Program-made: the position numbers and the translations under genes
Shown here: positions 11,689 through 19,927 of the stretch, one piece after another
How positions within the stretch are numbered: the first letter of the stretch is position 1
Layout: each line of letters starts with the position of its first letter
Source of the DNA: Bacillota bacterium
GTDB lineage: Bacteria > Bacillota > Clostridia > Lachnospirales > Lachnospiraceae
NCBI GenBank assembly: GCA_023399455.1
Contig: JAEWPN010000217.1
Span: 1-25,551 of the forward strand
Length of the DNA stretch: 25,551 bases
Reading direction: 5' to 3'
Notes under the pieces: generated by a model
Database searches by the model: none
What the model saw: only the letters and a program-made list of their open reading frames with translations
What the model was told of the DNA's origin: nothing

Positions 11689-11731
11689 CCCCGGCAGAGC
11701 ACAAATCTTCGCTTTGCCGGGGATGTCTTTT
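11689..11731 (+). terminator. Terminator after GH127-GH51 (probably bidirectional)
   Basis: CCCCGGCAGAGC pairs with GCTTTGCCGGGG (one G-T pair) around a 10-base loop, followed by GTCTTTT. It lies between convergent genes, so it may also stop transcription from the ArsR-type gene. Confidence 0.88.
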
Positions 11732-11743
11732 AGCATAATATGT

Positions 11744-12724
11744 TTATACTTCATTCGTCTCGTTTTCCAGAGCCGCTTTGACCGCTTCCTGTTTCGCCGC
11801 CTCGGGAACGATAATCGGACTATAATTAATACGAACGGAAATATCCTGATTGTAATTGCCGAAGGTTTTGCCGAATATGGTCAGACCTCCCACATGCTTC
11901 GCGTCGTCCTCCACCTCCAGTTTCAGCTTCATCGTGCTGCGGTAGTCCAGATTGAAGTCCTTGGTAGATACATCCGATACCTGAAGTCCGTCGATGAAGG
12001 TACCCTTTTTATTGATAACAAGAATTTTCAACAGGCCGTACTGATTCCAGTTCGGATACCACCAGTCGGGCGTGAATATCCCTCCTACATTGCCGAAATC
12101 TCCGGGGCTGGTCCACATCGCCACCTTCTTATCGTTGAGTATAAAAGAAATATCCGAAGGCCACACGTCATTTACTCCCGGCGCTTCCGAACAGAGCTCC
12201 AGAGATATGGTTATCTGGTCTATCTTCTGTTCAAAGGGAATGAAGTTGGGAATCACATACTCCACATATCCTCTCGTGAACCAGAGAATATCTGCATTGT
12301 ACCTATCCGGATGAGCAAAATAGCGGGTATCGTCCACTTCTCCTATGATCGCAGTATTGGAAGCCAGTCCGCAGGTTGGATATACCTTATAATCAGAGAA
12401 ATGCCCTACCTTTAAATCGGTCTGGTATACGTTCTTAAAATCCTCCTGAGAATCCATATCGATCAATATCTTATCCAGATGCACGGAGCATTTCTTCTGG
12501 TTGCCATGTCCTCTGGATTCGCTGGACACATTGATCAGTCCGCAGTCCTCCAGCTTCTTAATATGGCTGGTGAGCGCACCGTTAGTAATATTCAGCCTGC
12601 TTGCCAGCTCATTCATATTCATTCCATGATTTTCCAAAAGAATCTTTATAATTTCTATCCGGACTTCAGAACCCAGCGCTTTGAAAATTTCCAGTCCCTC
12701 ATCCAGAGATTTGATATGCAGCAT
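11744..12724 (-). CDS. ArsR-type winged-helix regulator with a large aromatic-rich C-terminal domain, probable arabinan-locus regulator
   Basis: This is a 326-aa DNA-binding protein. Residues about 8-85 form an ArsR-like winged helix: FKALGSEVRIEIIKILL, then the recognition region NELASRLNITNGALTSHIKKLEDCGLI. Metal-binding Cys motifs of classical ArsR sensors are not seen. Residues 100-305 look like a beta-rich domain with many aromatics (TRYFAHPD, WPSDISFIL, TPDWWYPNWNQYGLLKI), which would suit binding of a sugar ligand. The tail (305-326) is a charged helix. The ATG at 12724 has GGAG six bases upstream; a TTG at 12736 is less likely. It is convergent with the GH51 gene and has its own promoter. 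A GTATCTA-type site upstream of that promoter suggests autoregulation. Role in the arabinan locus is inferred from position and the shared site. Confidence 0.85.
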   Translation of the reverse strand: MLHIKSLDEGLEIFKALGSEVRIEIIKILLENHGMNMNELASRLNITNGALTSHIKKLEDCGLINVSSESRGHGNQKKCSVHLDKILIDMDSQEDFKNVYQTDLKVGHFSDYKVYPTCGLASNTAIIGEVDDTRYFAHPDRYNADILWFTRGYVEYVIPNFIPFEQKIDQITISLELCSEAPGVNDVWPSDISFILNDKKVAMWTSPGDFGNVGGIFTPDWWYPNWNQYGLLKILVINKKGTFIDGLQVSDVSTKDFNLDYRSTMKLKLEVEDDAKHVGGLTIFGKTFGNYNQDISVRINYSPIIVPEAAKQEAVKAALENETNEV

Positions 12725-12779
12725 AGTCGTCTCCAATTTCTCTTCATGTTTTAGATTAAATTAAAATATTACACATTTT

Positions 12780-12807
12780 ATTATATCATTTTAGAATAAT
12801 TAGTCAA
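12780..12807 (-). promoter_or_regulatory. Sigma-A promoter of the ArsR-type regulator
   Basis: On the minus strand there is TTGACT (12807-12802), a 16-base spacer and TATAAT (12785-12780), with TGA directly before the -10. Start expected near 12773. A direct repeat TAATTATT lies on both sides of GAC around the -35. Confidence 0.8.
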
Positions 12808-12833
12808 TAATTACTGCATAAAAGTAATACAAC

Positions 12834-12853
12834 TTAATAGATACAAGTAAATA
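12834..12853 (-). promoter_or_regulatory. Candidate regulator site upstream of the ArsR-type gene
   Basis: Minus-strand TATTTACTTGTATCTATTAA is the close relative of 8051-8070 and is likewise followed by ATTACTTT, here 23 bases from the first TTACTT. It lies 26 bases upstream of the -35, a spacing close to that at the GH127 promoter (30 bases). Confidence 0.5.
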
Positions 12854-12870
12854 AAGATTATCATAATAAT

Positions 12871-13593
12871 TTAATGTCTTCTTGTAGCAGTATCCTGAAA
12901 GCAGAAATAGTCCGGCCTGTGTCTGGACTGCGTAAACTCGAACATCTGCCCGTCCGCGTTATAGGTCTGGCTGCTGATGACCGCCAGGCAGTTAAAGTCG
13001 TTCAGATTCAAGTATTTCTCGTCGATTTCCGTAACCCGCTCTACCGTCATGATTCTTTTGCTGGTCACAATGGACATCCCCAGCTCATCCTCGATATAAT
13101 CATAGATAGAATGGGCCGCGATTTCCTTCGTAAGTCCAGGAGTGGCGGATTTTAAAAAGGTGTTGATATCGAAAATCAGCGCCTTTCCGTCCAGATACCT
13201 GACGCGCTGTATGTAATACAGCTCGGAGCCTGCCGCAAAGCCGGTCTTCGCCTGAATATGCTCGTCCGCGACCAGCTCGGTAAACTGCACTACCATAGTA
13301 GAGTGCTCACAGCCGTTTCGAAGTGCCGATTCCTTAAAGGATTCGATTCCCCCTATGGTAAAGGTTGTCTGGCGGACCGGTTGATAAATCACGCGAACCC
13401 CCACTCCGTGAAGAGACTGTACATAGCCTTCCTCTGCCAGCATGGAAACTGCCCTTCTTATCGTATTTCTGGAGCAGTCGTAGGACTCCACCAGCATATT
13501 TTCAGAAGGGAGAAGCTGCTGAAACAGATACACCTGACTTTCTATTTTCGATTTTAGATCCTTATAAATGGATTGATATATAGCCTTTGGCAT
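12871..13593 (-). CDS. treR: GntR/UTRA repressor of trehalose use (TreR)
   Basis: This 240-aa regulator has a GntR winged helix at about 4-72 (LPSENMLVESYDCSRNTIRRAVSMLAEEGYVQ) and a UTRA effector domain at about 90-232. Family members of this HutC/TreR branch bind phosphorylated sugars; trehalose-6-phosphate is the expected effector because the gene diverges from the trehalose PTS and phosphotrehalase genes. ATG at 13593, with AAAGGAG about 13 bases upstream and AAGG closer. Its promoter (13635-13662) is separate from the paired palindromes at 13722 and 13761, so autoregulation through those sites is not obvious. The gene ends 134 bases before the ArsR-type gene start region; that gene has its own promoter. 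Confidence 0.9.
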   Translation of the reverse strand: MPKAIYQSIYKDLKSKIESQVYLFQQLLPSENMLVESYDCSRNTIRRAVSMLAEEGYVQSLHGVGVRVIYQPVRQTTFTIGGIESFKESALRNGCEHSTMVVQFTELVADEHIQAKTGFAAGSELYYIQRVRYLDGKALIFDINTFLKSATPGLTKEIAAHSIYDYIEDELGMSIVTSKRIMTVERVTEIDEKYLNLNDFNCLAVISSQTYNADGQMFEFTQSRHRPDYFCFQDTATRRH

Positions 13594-13634
13594 AAATCCT
13601 TGTGTTCTCCTTTACCATGGTTCATTTTCTACTT

Positions 13635-13662
13635 ATTATAAATCATAACGGCAGGAAGTCAA
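13635..13662 (-). promoter_or_regulatory. Sigma-A promoter of treR
   Basis: On the minus strand there is TTGACT (13662-13657), a 16-base spacer and TATAAT (13640-13635). Start expected near 13628, about 35 bases before the ATG. Confidence 0.75.
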
Positions 13663-13718
13663 GAAACGGAAAAATATCAAAGTAATCATAATAGAATGAA
13701 ATAAAAAGCAAATAGAAG

Positions 13719-13747
13719 TTGACTTGTTTAAACAAGTGTGGTATAAG
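13719..13747 (+). promoter_or_regulatory. Sigma-A promoter of the trehalose operon
   Basis: TTGACT (13719-13724), 17-base spacer, TATAAG (13742-13747), with TGG before the -10 (extended -10). The first TreR palindrome covers the -35 end and most of the spacer. Confidence 0.8.
13722..13737. promoter_or_regulatory. TreR operator O1
   Basis: Perfect 16-bp palindrome ACTTGTTTAAACAAGT overlapping the -35 and spacer of the trehalose promoter. An exact copy lies 39 bp downstream. Confidence 0.88.
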
Positions 13748-13760
13748 AATATTACAAGAT

Positions 13761-13776
13761 ACTTGTTTAAACAAGT
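13761..13776. promoter_or_regulatory. TreR operator O2
   Basis: Second exact copy of ACTTGTTTAAACAAGT, just after the expected transcription start and four bases before AGGAGG of the PTS gene. It could act as a roadblock, as a cooperative partner of O1, or as a leader hairpin that hides the ribosome site. Confidence 0.88.
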
Positions 13777-13792
13777 TGCAAGGAGGAAACTT

Positions 13793-15208
13793 ATGGGTAA
13801 GTATGAAAATGACGCAAAAGAACTTTTGAGGCTGGTCGGGGGAAAAGAAAATATTGCAGCCGTGTCGCATTGCATGACGCGCATGCGCTTCGCCCTTAAC
13901 GACCCGTCACTGGCGGACATCAAGGCGATTGAGGCAATGAAAGCGGTAAAGGGAAGCTTTACACAATCCGGACAGTTTCAAGTCATCATAGGAAATACGG
14001 TAGCTGATTTTTATAACGATTTCACTGCGGTCGCCGGTGTGGAAGGCGTGTCCAAAGACGATGTCAAAAATGCTGCAAAGAAGAATCAGAACGCACTGCA
14101 GAAAATCGTAACGGCAATATCGGAAATCTTTGCCCCACTCATTCCTGCCATTATTGTCGGCGGTCTTATTCTGGGCTTTCGAAATTGTATTGACAGCCTG
14201 TATCTTTTTGAAAACGGCACGAAGACGCTGTGTGACATCAGCCAGTTCTGGGCAGGGCTGGATCATTTCCTCTGGCTCATCGGCGAAGCCGTGTTCCATA
14301 TGCTCCCGGTAGGTATCTGCTGGTCGGTAACGAAGAAAATGGGAACGACACAGATGCTCGGCATCGTGCTTGGACTGACGCTGGTTTCCGGTCAGCTCCT
14401 GAATGCCTATGGTGTAGCGTCCACGGCTGCAGCGGATATTCCAGTTTGGGATTTCGGTTTTATCAAAGTGAATATGATCGGTTATCAGGCCCAGGTTATT
14501 CCGGCTATCTTGGCTGCCTTTACACTCGTTTATCTGGAAAAGTTTTTCAGGAAGGTTTCCCCGCAGGCCGTATCGATGATTGTAGTGCCGTTCTGCTCTC
14601 TCGTACTGGCAGTTATGGCTGCACACTTCGTCTTAGGACCTATCGGATGGAAAATAGGTTCTGTTATCTCCAGCGTAGTATATGCGGGAATCACCGGTCC
14701 GTTTAGAGTTATTTTCGGAGCTGTTTTTGGTTTTGTATATGCTCCTTTAGTTATTACCGGCTTACATCATATGACAAATGCTATCGATTTACAGCTTATC
14801 GCTGATTATGGCGGAACGATGCTGTGGCCGATGATCGCACTTTCCAATATTGCACAAGGGTCTGCAGTTCTTGGGATGATGCTGCTTCAGAAAAAAAATG
14901 CAGAAGCGCAGGAAGTAAATGTGCCGTCTTGTATTTCTTGTTATTTAGGAGTCACGGAACCGGCTATGTTTGGTGTTAACCTGAAATATATGTTTCCTTT
15001 TATCTGCGGGATGATCGGATCTGCCCTGGCGGCAATTGTTTGTGTGGCTACCGGAACTACGGCTAATGCTATCGGCGTGGGAGGTCTTCCGGGGATTCTA
15101 TCCATACAGCCTAAGTATATGCTCTCTTTTGCTGTATGTATGGCAATCGCTGTTGCAGTACCCTTTACTTTGACTGCTATTTTGGGAAAGAAAAAAGGAA
15201 CAACGTAA
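13793..15208 (+). CDS. treB: Trehalose-specific PTS EIIBC permease
   Basis: This 471-aa membrane protein imports trehalose and phosphorylates it to trehalose-6-phosphate. The EIIB domain is at 1-90, with the phosphorylated Cys27 in AAVSHCMTRMRFAL. The EIIC domain (about 105-465) has roughly ten membrane segments and the conserved stretches GITGPFRVIFGAVFGFVYAP, ITGLHHMTNAIDLQLI and LGVTEPAMFGVNL. No EIIA domain is attached, so phosphate must come from a separate EIIA-Glc type protein elsewhere. I chose ATG at 13793, six bases after AGGAGG; an upstream TTG extension would run through the operators and promoter and is not credible. The phosphotrehalase gene follows, and the pairing fixes the substrate. 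Confidence 0.94.
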   Translation: MGKYENDAKELLRLVGGKENIAAVSHCMTRMRFALNDPSLADIKAIEAMKAVKGSFTQSGQFQVIIGNTVADFYNDFTAVAGVEGVSKDDVKNAAKKNQNALQKIVTAISEIFAPLIPAIIVGGLILGFRNCIDSLYLFENGTKTLCDISQFWAGLDHFLWLIGEAVFHMLPVGICWSVTKKMGTTQMLGIVLGLTLVSGQLLNAYGVASTAAADIPVWDFGFIKVNMIGYQAQVIPAILAAFTLVYLEKFFRKVSPQAVSMIVVPFCSLVLAVMAAHFVLGPIGWKIGSVISSVVYAGITGPFRVIFGAVFGFVYAPLVITGLHHMTNAIDLQLIADYGGTMLWPMIALSNIAQGSAVLGMMLLQKKNAEAQEVNVPSCISCYLGVTEPAMFGVNLKYMFPFICGMIGSALAAIVCVATGTTANAIGVGGLPGILSIQPKYMLSFAVCMAIAVAVPFTLTAILGKKKGTT

Positions 15209-15217
15209 TTTTATAAA

Positions 15218-15251
15218 ACTGGCAAAGGTCACGAGCATCACAATTGCCAGT
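15218..15251 (+). other. Hairpin between treB and treC
   Basis: ACTGGCAA (15218-15225) pairs with TTGCCAGT (15244-15251) around an 18-base loop. No T-run follows, so it is not a normal terminator. It may be an mRNA processing or stability element setting the permease-to-hydrolase ratio. Confidence 0.55.
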
Positions 15252-15288
15252 ATCGGAAACAGAATGTGAGAAAGGAATGGTTGTCTAT

Positions 15289-16947
15289 ATGATGGATTTT
15301 CATGACAAAGTCATTTATCAGATATATCCGAAGTCTTTTATGGATTCTGATGGAGACGGTGTTGGGGACTTGCGCGGAATTATAGATAAGTTGGATTATT
15401 TACAATACCTTGGCGTGGATTACATATGGCTGACTCCGTTTTTCATATCGCCCCAGCGGGACAATGGGTATGATGTCGCTGATTACCGCAGCGTGGATGC
15501 TGCCTTCGGTAATATGGAGGACCTGGAGGAATTGATTTCACAGGCGGATGGACGCGGCATTGGGGTGATGCTGGATATGGTGTTTAATCATACTTCTACG
15601 GAGCATGAATGGTTTCAGCGTGCTTTAAAGGGCGAGAAGGAATATATGGATTATTATATATTCAAGGACGGAAGTTCTGAACACATTCCTACTAACTGGG
15701 AATCAAAGTTCGGAGGTCCATCATGGGAATATGTCCCTAACCTGGGAAAGTGGTATCTGCATCTGTTCGATAGAACTCAAGCTGATTTGAATTGGGAAAA
15801 TCCTAATGTACGAGAAGAGCTGAAGGAGGTTCTGCGGTTCTGGAAGAGAAAGGGCATCAAAGGGTTCCGGTTTGATGTGGTAAACCTGATTTCCAAGCCG
15901 GAGGTTTATGAAGATGATACGGAAGGAGACGGAAGGCATTTCTATACCGACGGGCCTCATGTGCATGAGTTCTTGCAGGAGATTGTAAGGGATGCCGGAA
16001 TCGAGAATATGGTTACGGTGGGAGAGATGTCTTCCACGTCTATCGCGAGCTGTATACGGTATTCCAACCCTGACGAAAGGGAATTATCCATGTGCTTTAA
16101 TTTCCATCACCTTAAGGTGGACTATAAGGACGGGAACAAGTGGGAATTGATGCCGCCGGATATTCAGGCTTTGAAAAGGCTGTTCAGGCAATGGCAGCTC
16201 GGTATGCAGGAACACGGCGGCTGGAATGCGGTATTCTGGTGTAATCACGATCAGCCCAGAATCGTATCCCGATTTGGAGATGACGGACGTTACTGGAAAG
16301 AATCCGCTAAAATGCTGGCCGCCAGCATACACCTTCTGCGCGGCACTCCCTATATTTATCAGGGAGAGGAGCTGGGTATGACTAATCCTTACTTTACCCA
16401 TATCGGGCAGTATCGAGATGTGGAAAGTCTGAACTATTATGAGATACTGCTTCAGGAAGGTAAGACAGAGAAAGAAGCTCTTCAGATTCTCGCTTCCAGA
16501 TCCCGGGATAACGGCCGTACCCCCATGCAATGGTCGTCAGAACCCAATGCAGGTTTTTCCGGGACAACGCCATGGATTTGCGTAACGAATAATTACAAGC
16601 AAATCAATGCGGAAGCGGAAAAAGAAGATGAAGCCTCCATTCTCGCCTATTACAGAAAGCTGATTCGGCTTCGCAAGGAAAAACGGGCGATAGCTGACGG
16701 AAAAATCGATTTTCTGTTCGAGGAAACACCTTATTTATTTGCTTATCGCAGATATATGGAATGTGAAAGCGCATCCGGAGAAGAGCTTCTTGTATTAAAT
16801 AATCTCGGCAAAGAACCGGTTGTTCTCGATACGGCGAAACTGGAAACGGATAAATACAAACTCCTTCTAGGTAACTATGAAGAAACGAAGGCCGGCATAC
16901 CGCAGGTACTTCGCCCTTACGAAAGCTTACTATTCGAAAAATTTTAA
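15289..16947 (+). CDS. treC: Trehalose-6-phosphate hydrolase (GH13)
   Basis: This 552-aa cytoplasmic alpha-glucosidase splits trehalose-6-phosphate into glucose and glucose-6-phosphate, the step after EIIBC import. It has the GH13 barrel with all three catalytic residues visible: nucleophile Asp196 (GFRFDVVNL), acid/base Glu246 (TVGEMSST) and Asp321 (WCNHDQPR). The start VIYQIYPKSFMDSDGDGVGD and LDMVFNHTS are also typical of the family. The C-terminal beta domain is from about 470. The start is at the ATG ATG pair (15289/15292), 12 bases or so from AAAGGA; an upstream in-frame TTG at 15244 would place the ribosome site inside the gene. Length fits the family (about 550 aa). It forms an operon with treB and ends in a strong terminator. 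Confidence 0.93.
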   Translation: MMDFHDKVIYQIYPKSFMDSDGDGVGDLRGIIDKLDYLQYLGVDYIWLTPFFISPQRDNGYDVADYRSVDAAFGNMEDLEELISQADGRGIGVMLDMVFNHTSTEHEWFQRALKGEKEYMDYYIFKDGSSEHIPTNWESKFGGPSWEYVPNLGKWYLHLFDRTQADLNWENPNVREELKEVLRFWKRKGIKGFRFDVVNLISKPEVYEDDTEGDGRHFYTDGPHVHEFLQEIVRDAGIENMVTVGEMSSTSIASCIRYSNPDERELSMCFNFHHLKVDYKDGNKWELMPPDIQALKRLFRQWQLGMQEHGGWNAVFWCNHDQPRIVSRFGDDGRYWKESAKMLAASIHLLRGTPYIYQGEELGMTNPYFTHIGQYRDVESLNYYEILLQEGKTEKEALQILASRSRDNGRTPMQWSSEPNAGFSGTTPWICVTNNYKQINAEAEKEDEASILAYYRKLIRLRKEKRAIADGKIDFLFEETPYLFAYRRYMECESASGEELLVLNNLGKEPVVLDTAKLETDKYKLLLGNYEETKAGIPQVLRPYESLLFEKF

Positions 16948-16952
16948 TCGGT

Positions 16953-17001
16953 AAAAGCCGGAGGATTGAATGCGTTTTGCATATCAATTTATCCGGCTTT
17001 T
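16953..17001. terminator. Bidirectional terminator between treC and the ABC exporter
   Basis: AAAAGCCGG (16953-16961) pairs with CCGGCTTTT (16993-17001), with further inner pairing (TTGA/TCAA, ATGC/GCAT). The stem carries an A-run on one side and a T-run on the other, suiting both convergent genes. Confidence 0.85.
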
Positions 17002-17015
17002 CAGTTTGTTTCAAA

Positions 17016-18743
17016 CTATTGCGATACTGTAAATAATGAATAGAAGAAGCCTTTTCTCTCCATTAGCTCTGCAAAGCTTCCTTCCTCCTCCACCATTCCG
17101 TTCCTGAGGACAAAGACTTTATCGTATTTACGAAGTAACGCTTCCTCCAGTCTGTGAGTTACGACGATGCGCGTCAAGCCCGAAATATCCAGAATAGAAT
17201 TGCTCACGGCAAAGGCTGTCTTCGCATCGAGAGCGGCAGTAGCTTCATCCACCAGCATCACCGGCGTACCGCGAAGCAGACAGCGGGCGATAGAAATACG
17301 CTGGCGTTCGCCGCCGGACAGTCCGCTCCCATTCTCTCCGCAGGCATAGTCCTTTCCCCTCTCGGCGATAAACGGGGCTAAACCGGACATATTCACCGCA
17401 TCGCGAAGCTCCTCTTCCGTAAATTCCCTGAACATCGTGATATTATCTTTCACAGTGCTGTTGAACACGAAAACGTTCTGCTGAACGATGGAAACGATGT
17501 CGTACAGCGAAGCGGATGCTATCTCACGAAGCTCACTGCCGTCAAACAGAATCTCCCCTTCATAGTCCTCTCTGCTTCCCATTAAAAGGTTGAGCAGCGT
17601 GGACTTGCCGCTTCCCGATCCTCCTACGACGGCATAGCTTTTGCCCGCCTCGAAGCATATGTCGATTCCTTGAAGCACAGGAGCGTCCTTCTCGTAGGAA
17701 AAAGACAAACCTTTCAGCTCTATCCCGCGTGCAAGTACAGGCTCCATCTCTTCTCCGGTCTTGCGGACATTGGAGCGGATGGCGGCAGCCAGCTTGTCGA
17801 TCAGAGCATACGCAGCCTTTCTGTTTGCGAGAATCTGGGGTACATCGGCAATAGGTGTAAGCACATAATTCATGAGCTGTACGAAGACAATGACTACACC
17901 CGCCGTAACACCACGTCCGGTAAGGGCCAGATATGCTCCGAACAAAAACACGCCGAATTGCGCTATGATACCGGCTACGAATCCAATAGTCTGAATGACG
18001 GTTTCCGTCCTTCGCCTCCTGCATTTGGCCTCCTCAGCCGCCGAATTGCTTTTAGCAAAAAGCCGGAAAACCTCGCGTTCGGCCTTAAAGCTTTTAATGA
18101 CGGAAAATCCGGACAGCATATCCTTTATCATTCCGATAAAACTCTCATTTCTATCAGAGACCTGTTTTTCCTGCATTGCGAGACGGTTTCCCGTAAGAAC
18201 AGAGGCAATTACCGGAAAGAAGGAAAGCAGAAAGGCTACCAGTGTCAGAAACGGACTGTAATACAGCATAAGGGCAAAGGCTCCTGCAAACATGAGCAGC
18301 TCCTGAACCAGCGTAAATATTTTGGCAAGATAATTGTTCTCAATACTGGTGGCATCGTTGGACAGCGCCGAAATATATATGGAGGTGTTCTCGCCGGTAA
18401 AGGCATTAATATTCTTCTTTGCCATTTCCTCGAACGCATAATCCTTGTATTGCCGCATGGCGTTCTTTATGAATCGGGGACGGACATAATATTCCAGAAC
18501 CGAAACCATAACAATACCCGAAACGATAACAAGTAAAATCATGGCTAGCTGCAAAAGCGAAAACGTTCCGGCATCTCCCGATGCAGTATCGATGATTTGC
18601 TGCATCAGCCATGAAACCACCAGGTTTCCTAAGGCTGTCAAAACCGAGGCAGTTATTGCAGCGGCGAAGCTCCATTTGTTATGTCTATAAAACTGCTTGG
18701 TAAATTCTTTGCGGTGCGTGACAAGTTCATTATTTTTCTTCAT
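17016..18743 (-). CDS. ABC exporter half-transporter (fused membrane and ATPase domains)
   Basis: This 575-aa protein has a type-1 exporter membrane domain (about 20-320, six segments) followed by an ATPase domain (about 340-575). Walker A is GGSGSGKST (374-382), Q-loop QQN (421-423), signature LSGGERQ (475-481), Walker B VMLVDE (495-500) and switch His530. It should work as a homodimer, or pair with a partner not in this window; the cargo cannot be read from the sequence. I chose ATG at 18743, with TGGAGG ten bases upstream, over an ATG at 18791. The gene overlaps the XRE-type regulator by 14 bases, so the two are translationally coupled and the regulator probably controls the exporter. No peptidase domain is attached to the N-terminus. 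Confidence 0.92.
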   Translation of the reverse strand: MKKNNELVTHRKEFTKQFYRHNKWSFAAAITASVLTALGNLVVSWLMQQIIDTASGDAGTFSLLQLAMILLVIVSGIVMVSVLEYYVRPRFIKNAMRQYKDYAFEEMAKKNINAFTGENTSIYISALSNDATSIENNYLAKIFTLVQELLMFAGAFALMLYYSPFLTLVAFLLSFFPVIASVLTGNRLAMQEKQVSDRNESFIGMIKDMLSGFSVIKSFKAEREVFRLFAKSNSAAEEAKCRRRRTETVIQTIGFVAGIIAQFGVFLFGAYLALTGRGVTAGVVIVFVQLMNYVLTPIADVPQILANRKAAYALIDKLAAAIRSNVRKTGEEMEPVLARGIELKGLSFSYEKDAPVLQGIDICFEAGKSYAVVGGSGSGKSTLLNLLMGSREDYEGEILFDGSELREIASASLYDIVSIVQQNVFVFNSTVKDNITMFREFTEEELRDAVNMSGLAPFIAERGKDYACGENGSGLSGGERQRISIARCLLRGTPVMLVDEATAALDAKTAFAVSNSILDISGLTRIVVTHRLEEALLRKYDKVFVLRNGMVEEEGSFAELMERKGFFYSLFTVSQ

Positions 18744-19827
18744 TTTCAATTTTCCTCCAAAGTTTGGTGAAAATCGGTCTCGTTCTTTCATCCGAAGTCA
18801 GAGCCTTCTCAATGCCGCTCATTGCGGTCTCGCCGAAACTATCACCGACAGTATGGGTCTTTCCATAGTAGAATTTAATATTTTTAATATTGTAAGCCTG
18901 CATGTTATCGAAGGACTGCGAAGCATCGAAGGCTCGTGCCATCTCCACCGCCCGCCTTAAATATTCTTCCGCAGTTTCTACATCGTTCATTATTGCAGCA
19001 ACCTGCGCACAGCCGGAAAGCAGTATGACCTGCATCTTATCCAGATAGGATACCTTGTGCGGAAGTTTCAGTCCTTCCAATACTCCGTACAGCCAAAGGA
19101 AGGCTTCTATTGACTGTTTCTCATCACCCTTGCTGTCAAAGCAGCCGCAAAGACCTATTATCGTTTGAAATAGTCCCATTACGCAGTCCACAAGATTCTC
19201 AGAAAGATACGGAAGTGCCTCTTCGCACCGTTCGCTTTGAGAAAGAAGCATCCCGATCAGCCCGTTATTAATTCCACAAGCGTTATACTTCTTCAGAGTG
19301 TCCAAAGCCGGCTCTATCTCTCCCAGCGCCACATATACCTGGCCTATGCTGATCTGAAGCGACAGCTCGCTTATCCCTTCGTCAGTATTCTGTGAAATCA
19401 GCCCACATGCCCGTCCATACAGCTCCAGTGCCTTATGCAGCGCCGCTTTATCGTTTCTTTCCACTCCTGCCAACTGAAACAGGTCGGCGCTCTGGTAAAC
19501 GACATCGAAGCTATTGGGATACCGCTGCAAGGCTTTCTCGGCTTCCGAAATCCCTTCCTCGATTTTTCTGGCAACGCGAAGCTCGTGAATCCTCTCCGCC
19601 GCAAGCCTCATGGTTCTGCAATTGAGCTGGTATCCCAGGAGTACATCCACGGATATTTCAAAAAGATCTGCCAGCTCTGGAAGCATTCCGATATCTGGAT
19701 TGGAAAAGCCGGATTCCCATTTCGATACTGCTCCAACAGTAACTCCCACCGCTTCGGCTAACTGCTCCTGTGTCAGACAAAGCTCCTTTCGGTAATGACG
19801 AATGTTTTCACCAATTGTGATTTTCAT
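18730..19827 (-). CDS. XRE-family regulator with TPR-like C-terminal region
   Basis: This 365-aa protein starts with an XRE/Cro helix-turn-helix at about 5-65 (LCLTQEQLAEAVGVTVGAVSKWESG). The rest (about 70-355) is helical and alanine/leucine rich, with repeated stretches such as EEGISEAEKALQRYPNSFDVVYQSADLFQLAG and ALGEIEPALDTLKKYNACG, which read like tetratricopeptide repeats. This layout is shared with the RRNPP peptide-sensing regulators, but also with many TPR-tailed XRE proteins that are not known to bind peptides. ATG at 19827, with GAGAAAGG about ten bases upstream. It overlaps the ABC exporter start by 14 bases. No pheromone-like small gene was found nearby. The ligand and target promoters are unknown. 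Confidence 0.88.
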   Translation of the reverse strand: MKITIGENIRHYRKELCLTQEQLAEAVGVTVGAVSKWESGFSNPDIGMLPELADLFEISVDVLLGYQLNCRTMRLAAERIHELRVARKIEEGISEAEKALQRYPNSFDVVYQSADLFQLAGVERNDKAALHKALELYGRACGLISQNTDEGISELSLQISIGQVYVALGEIEPALDTLKKYNACGINNGLIGMLLSQSERCEEALPYLSENLVDCVMGLFQTIIGLCGCFDSKGDEKQSIEAFLWLYGVLEGLKLPHKVSYLDKMQVILLSGCAQVAAIMNDVETAEEYLRRAVEMARAFDASQSFDNMQAYNIKNIKFYYGKTHTVGDSFGETAMSGIEKALTSDERTRPIFTKLWRKIENEEK

Positions 19828-19927
19828 AATAATAGCTTACCTTTCTCCACGTTCTGCATGCTTTTGGTGGACATGAACTTATGCTGAAAAGCTTTTTGCT
19901 TCTCGCTTTTTCGATTCTCACAGCATT

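Noticed and set aside
13724..13792. N-terminal extension of treB from a TTG at 13724
   Set aside because: The extension would translate the promoter and both operators; AGGAGG sits six bases before the ATG at 13793.
13907..14626. 239-codon minus-strand frame inside treB
   Set aside because: Opposite a clear PTS EIIBC gene; the translation is a compositionally odd His/Arg-rich product with no family resemblance.
17670..18536. 288-codon plus-strand frame inside the ABC exporter
   Set aside because: Antisense to a protein with all ABC motifs in order; no ribosome site or promoter.
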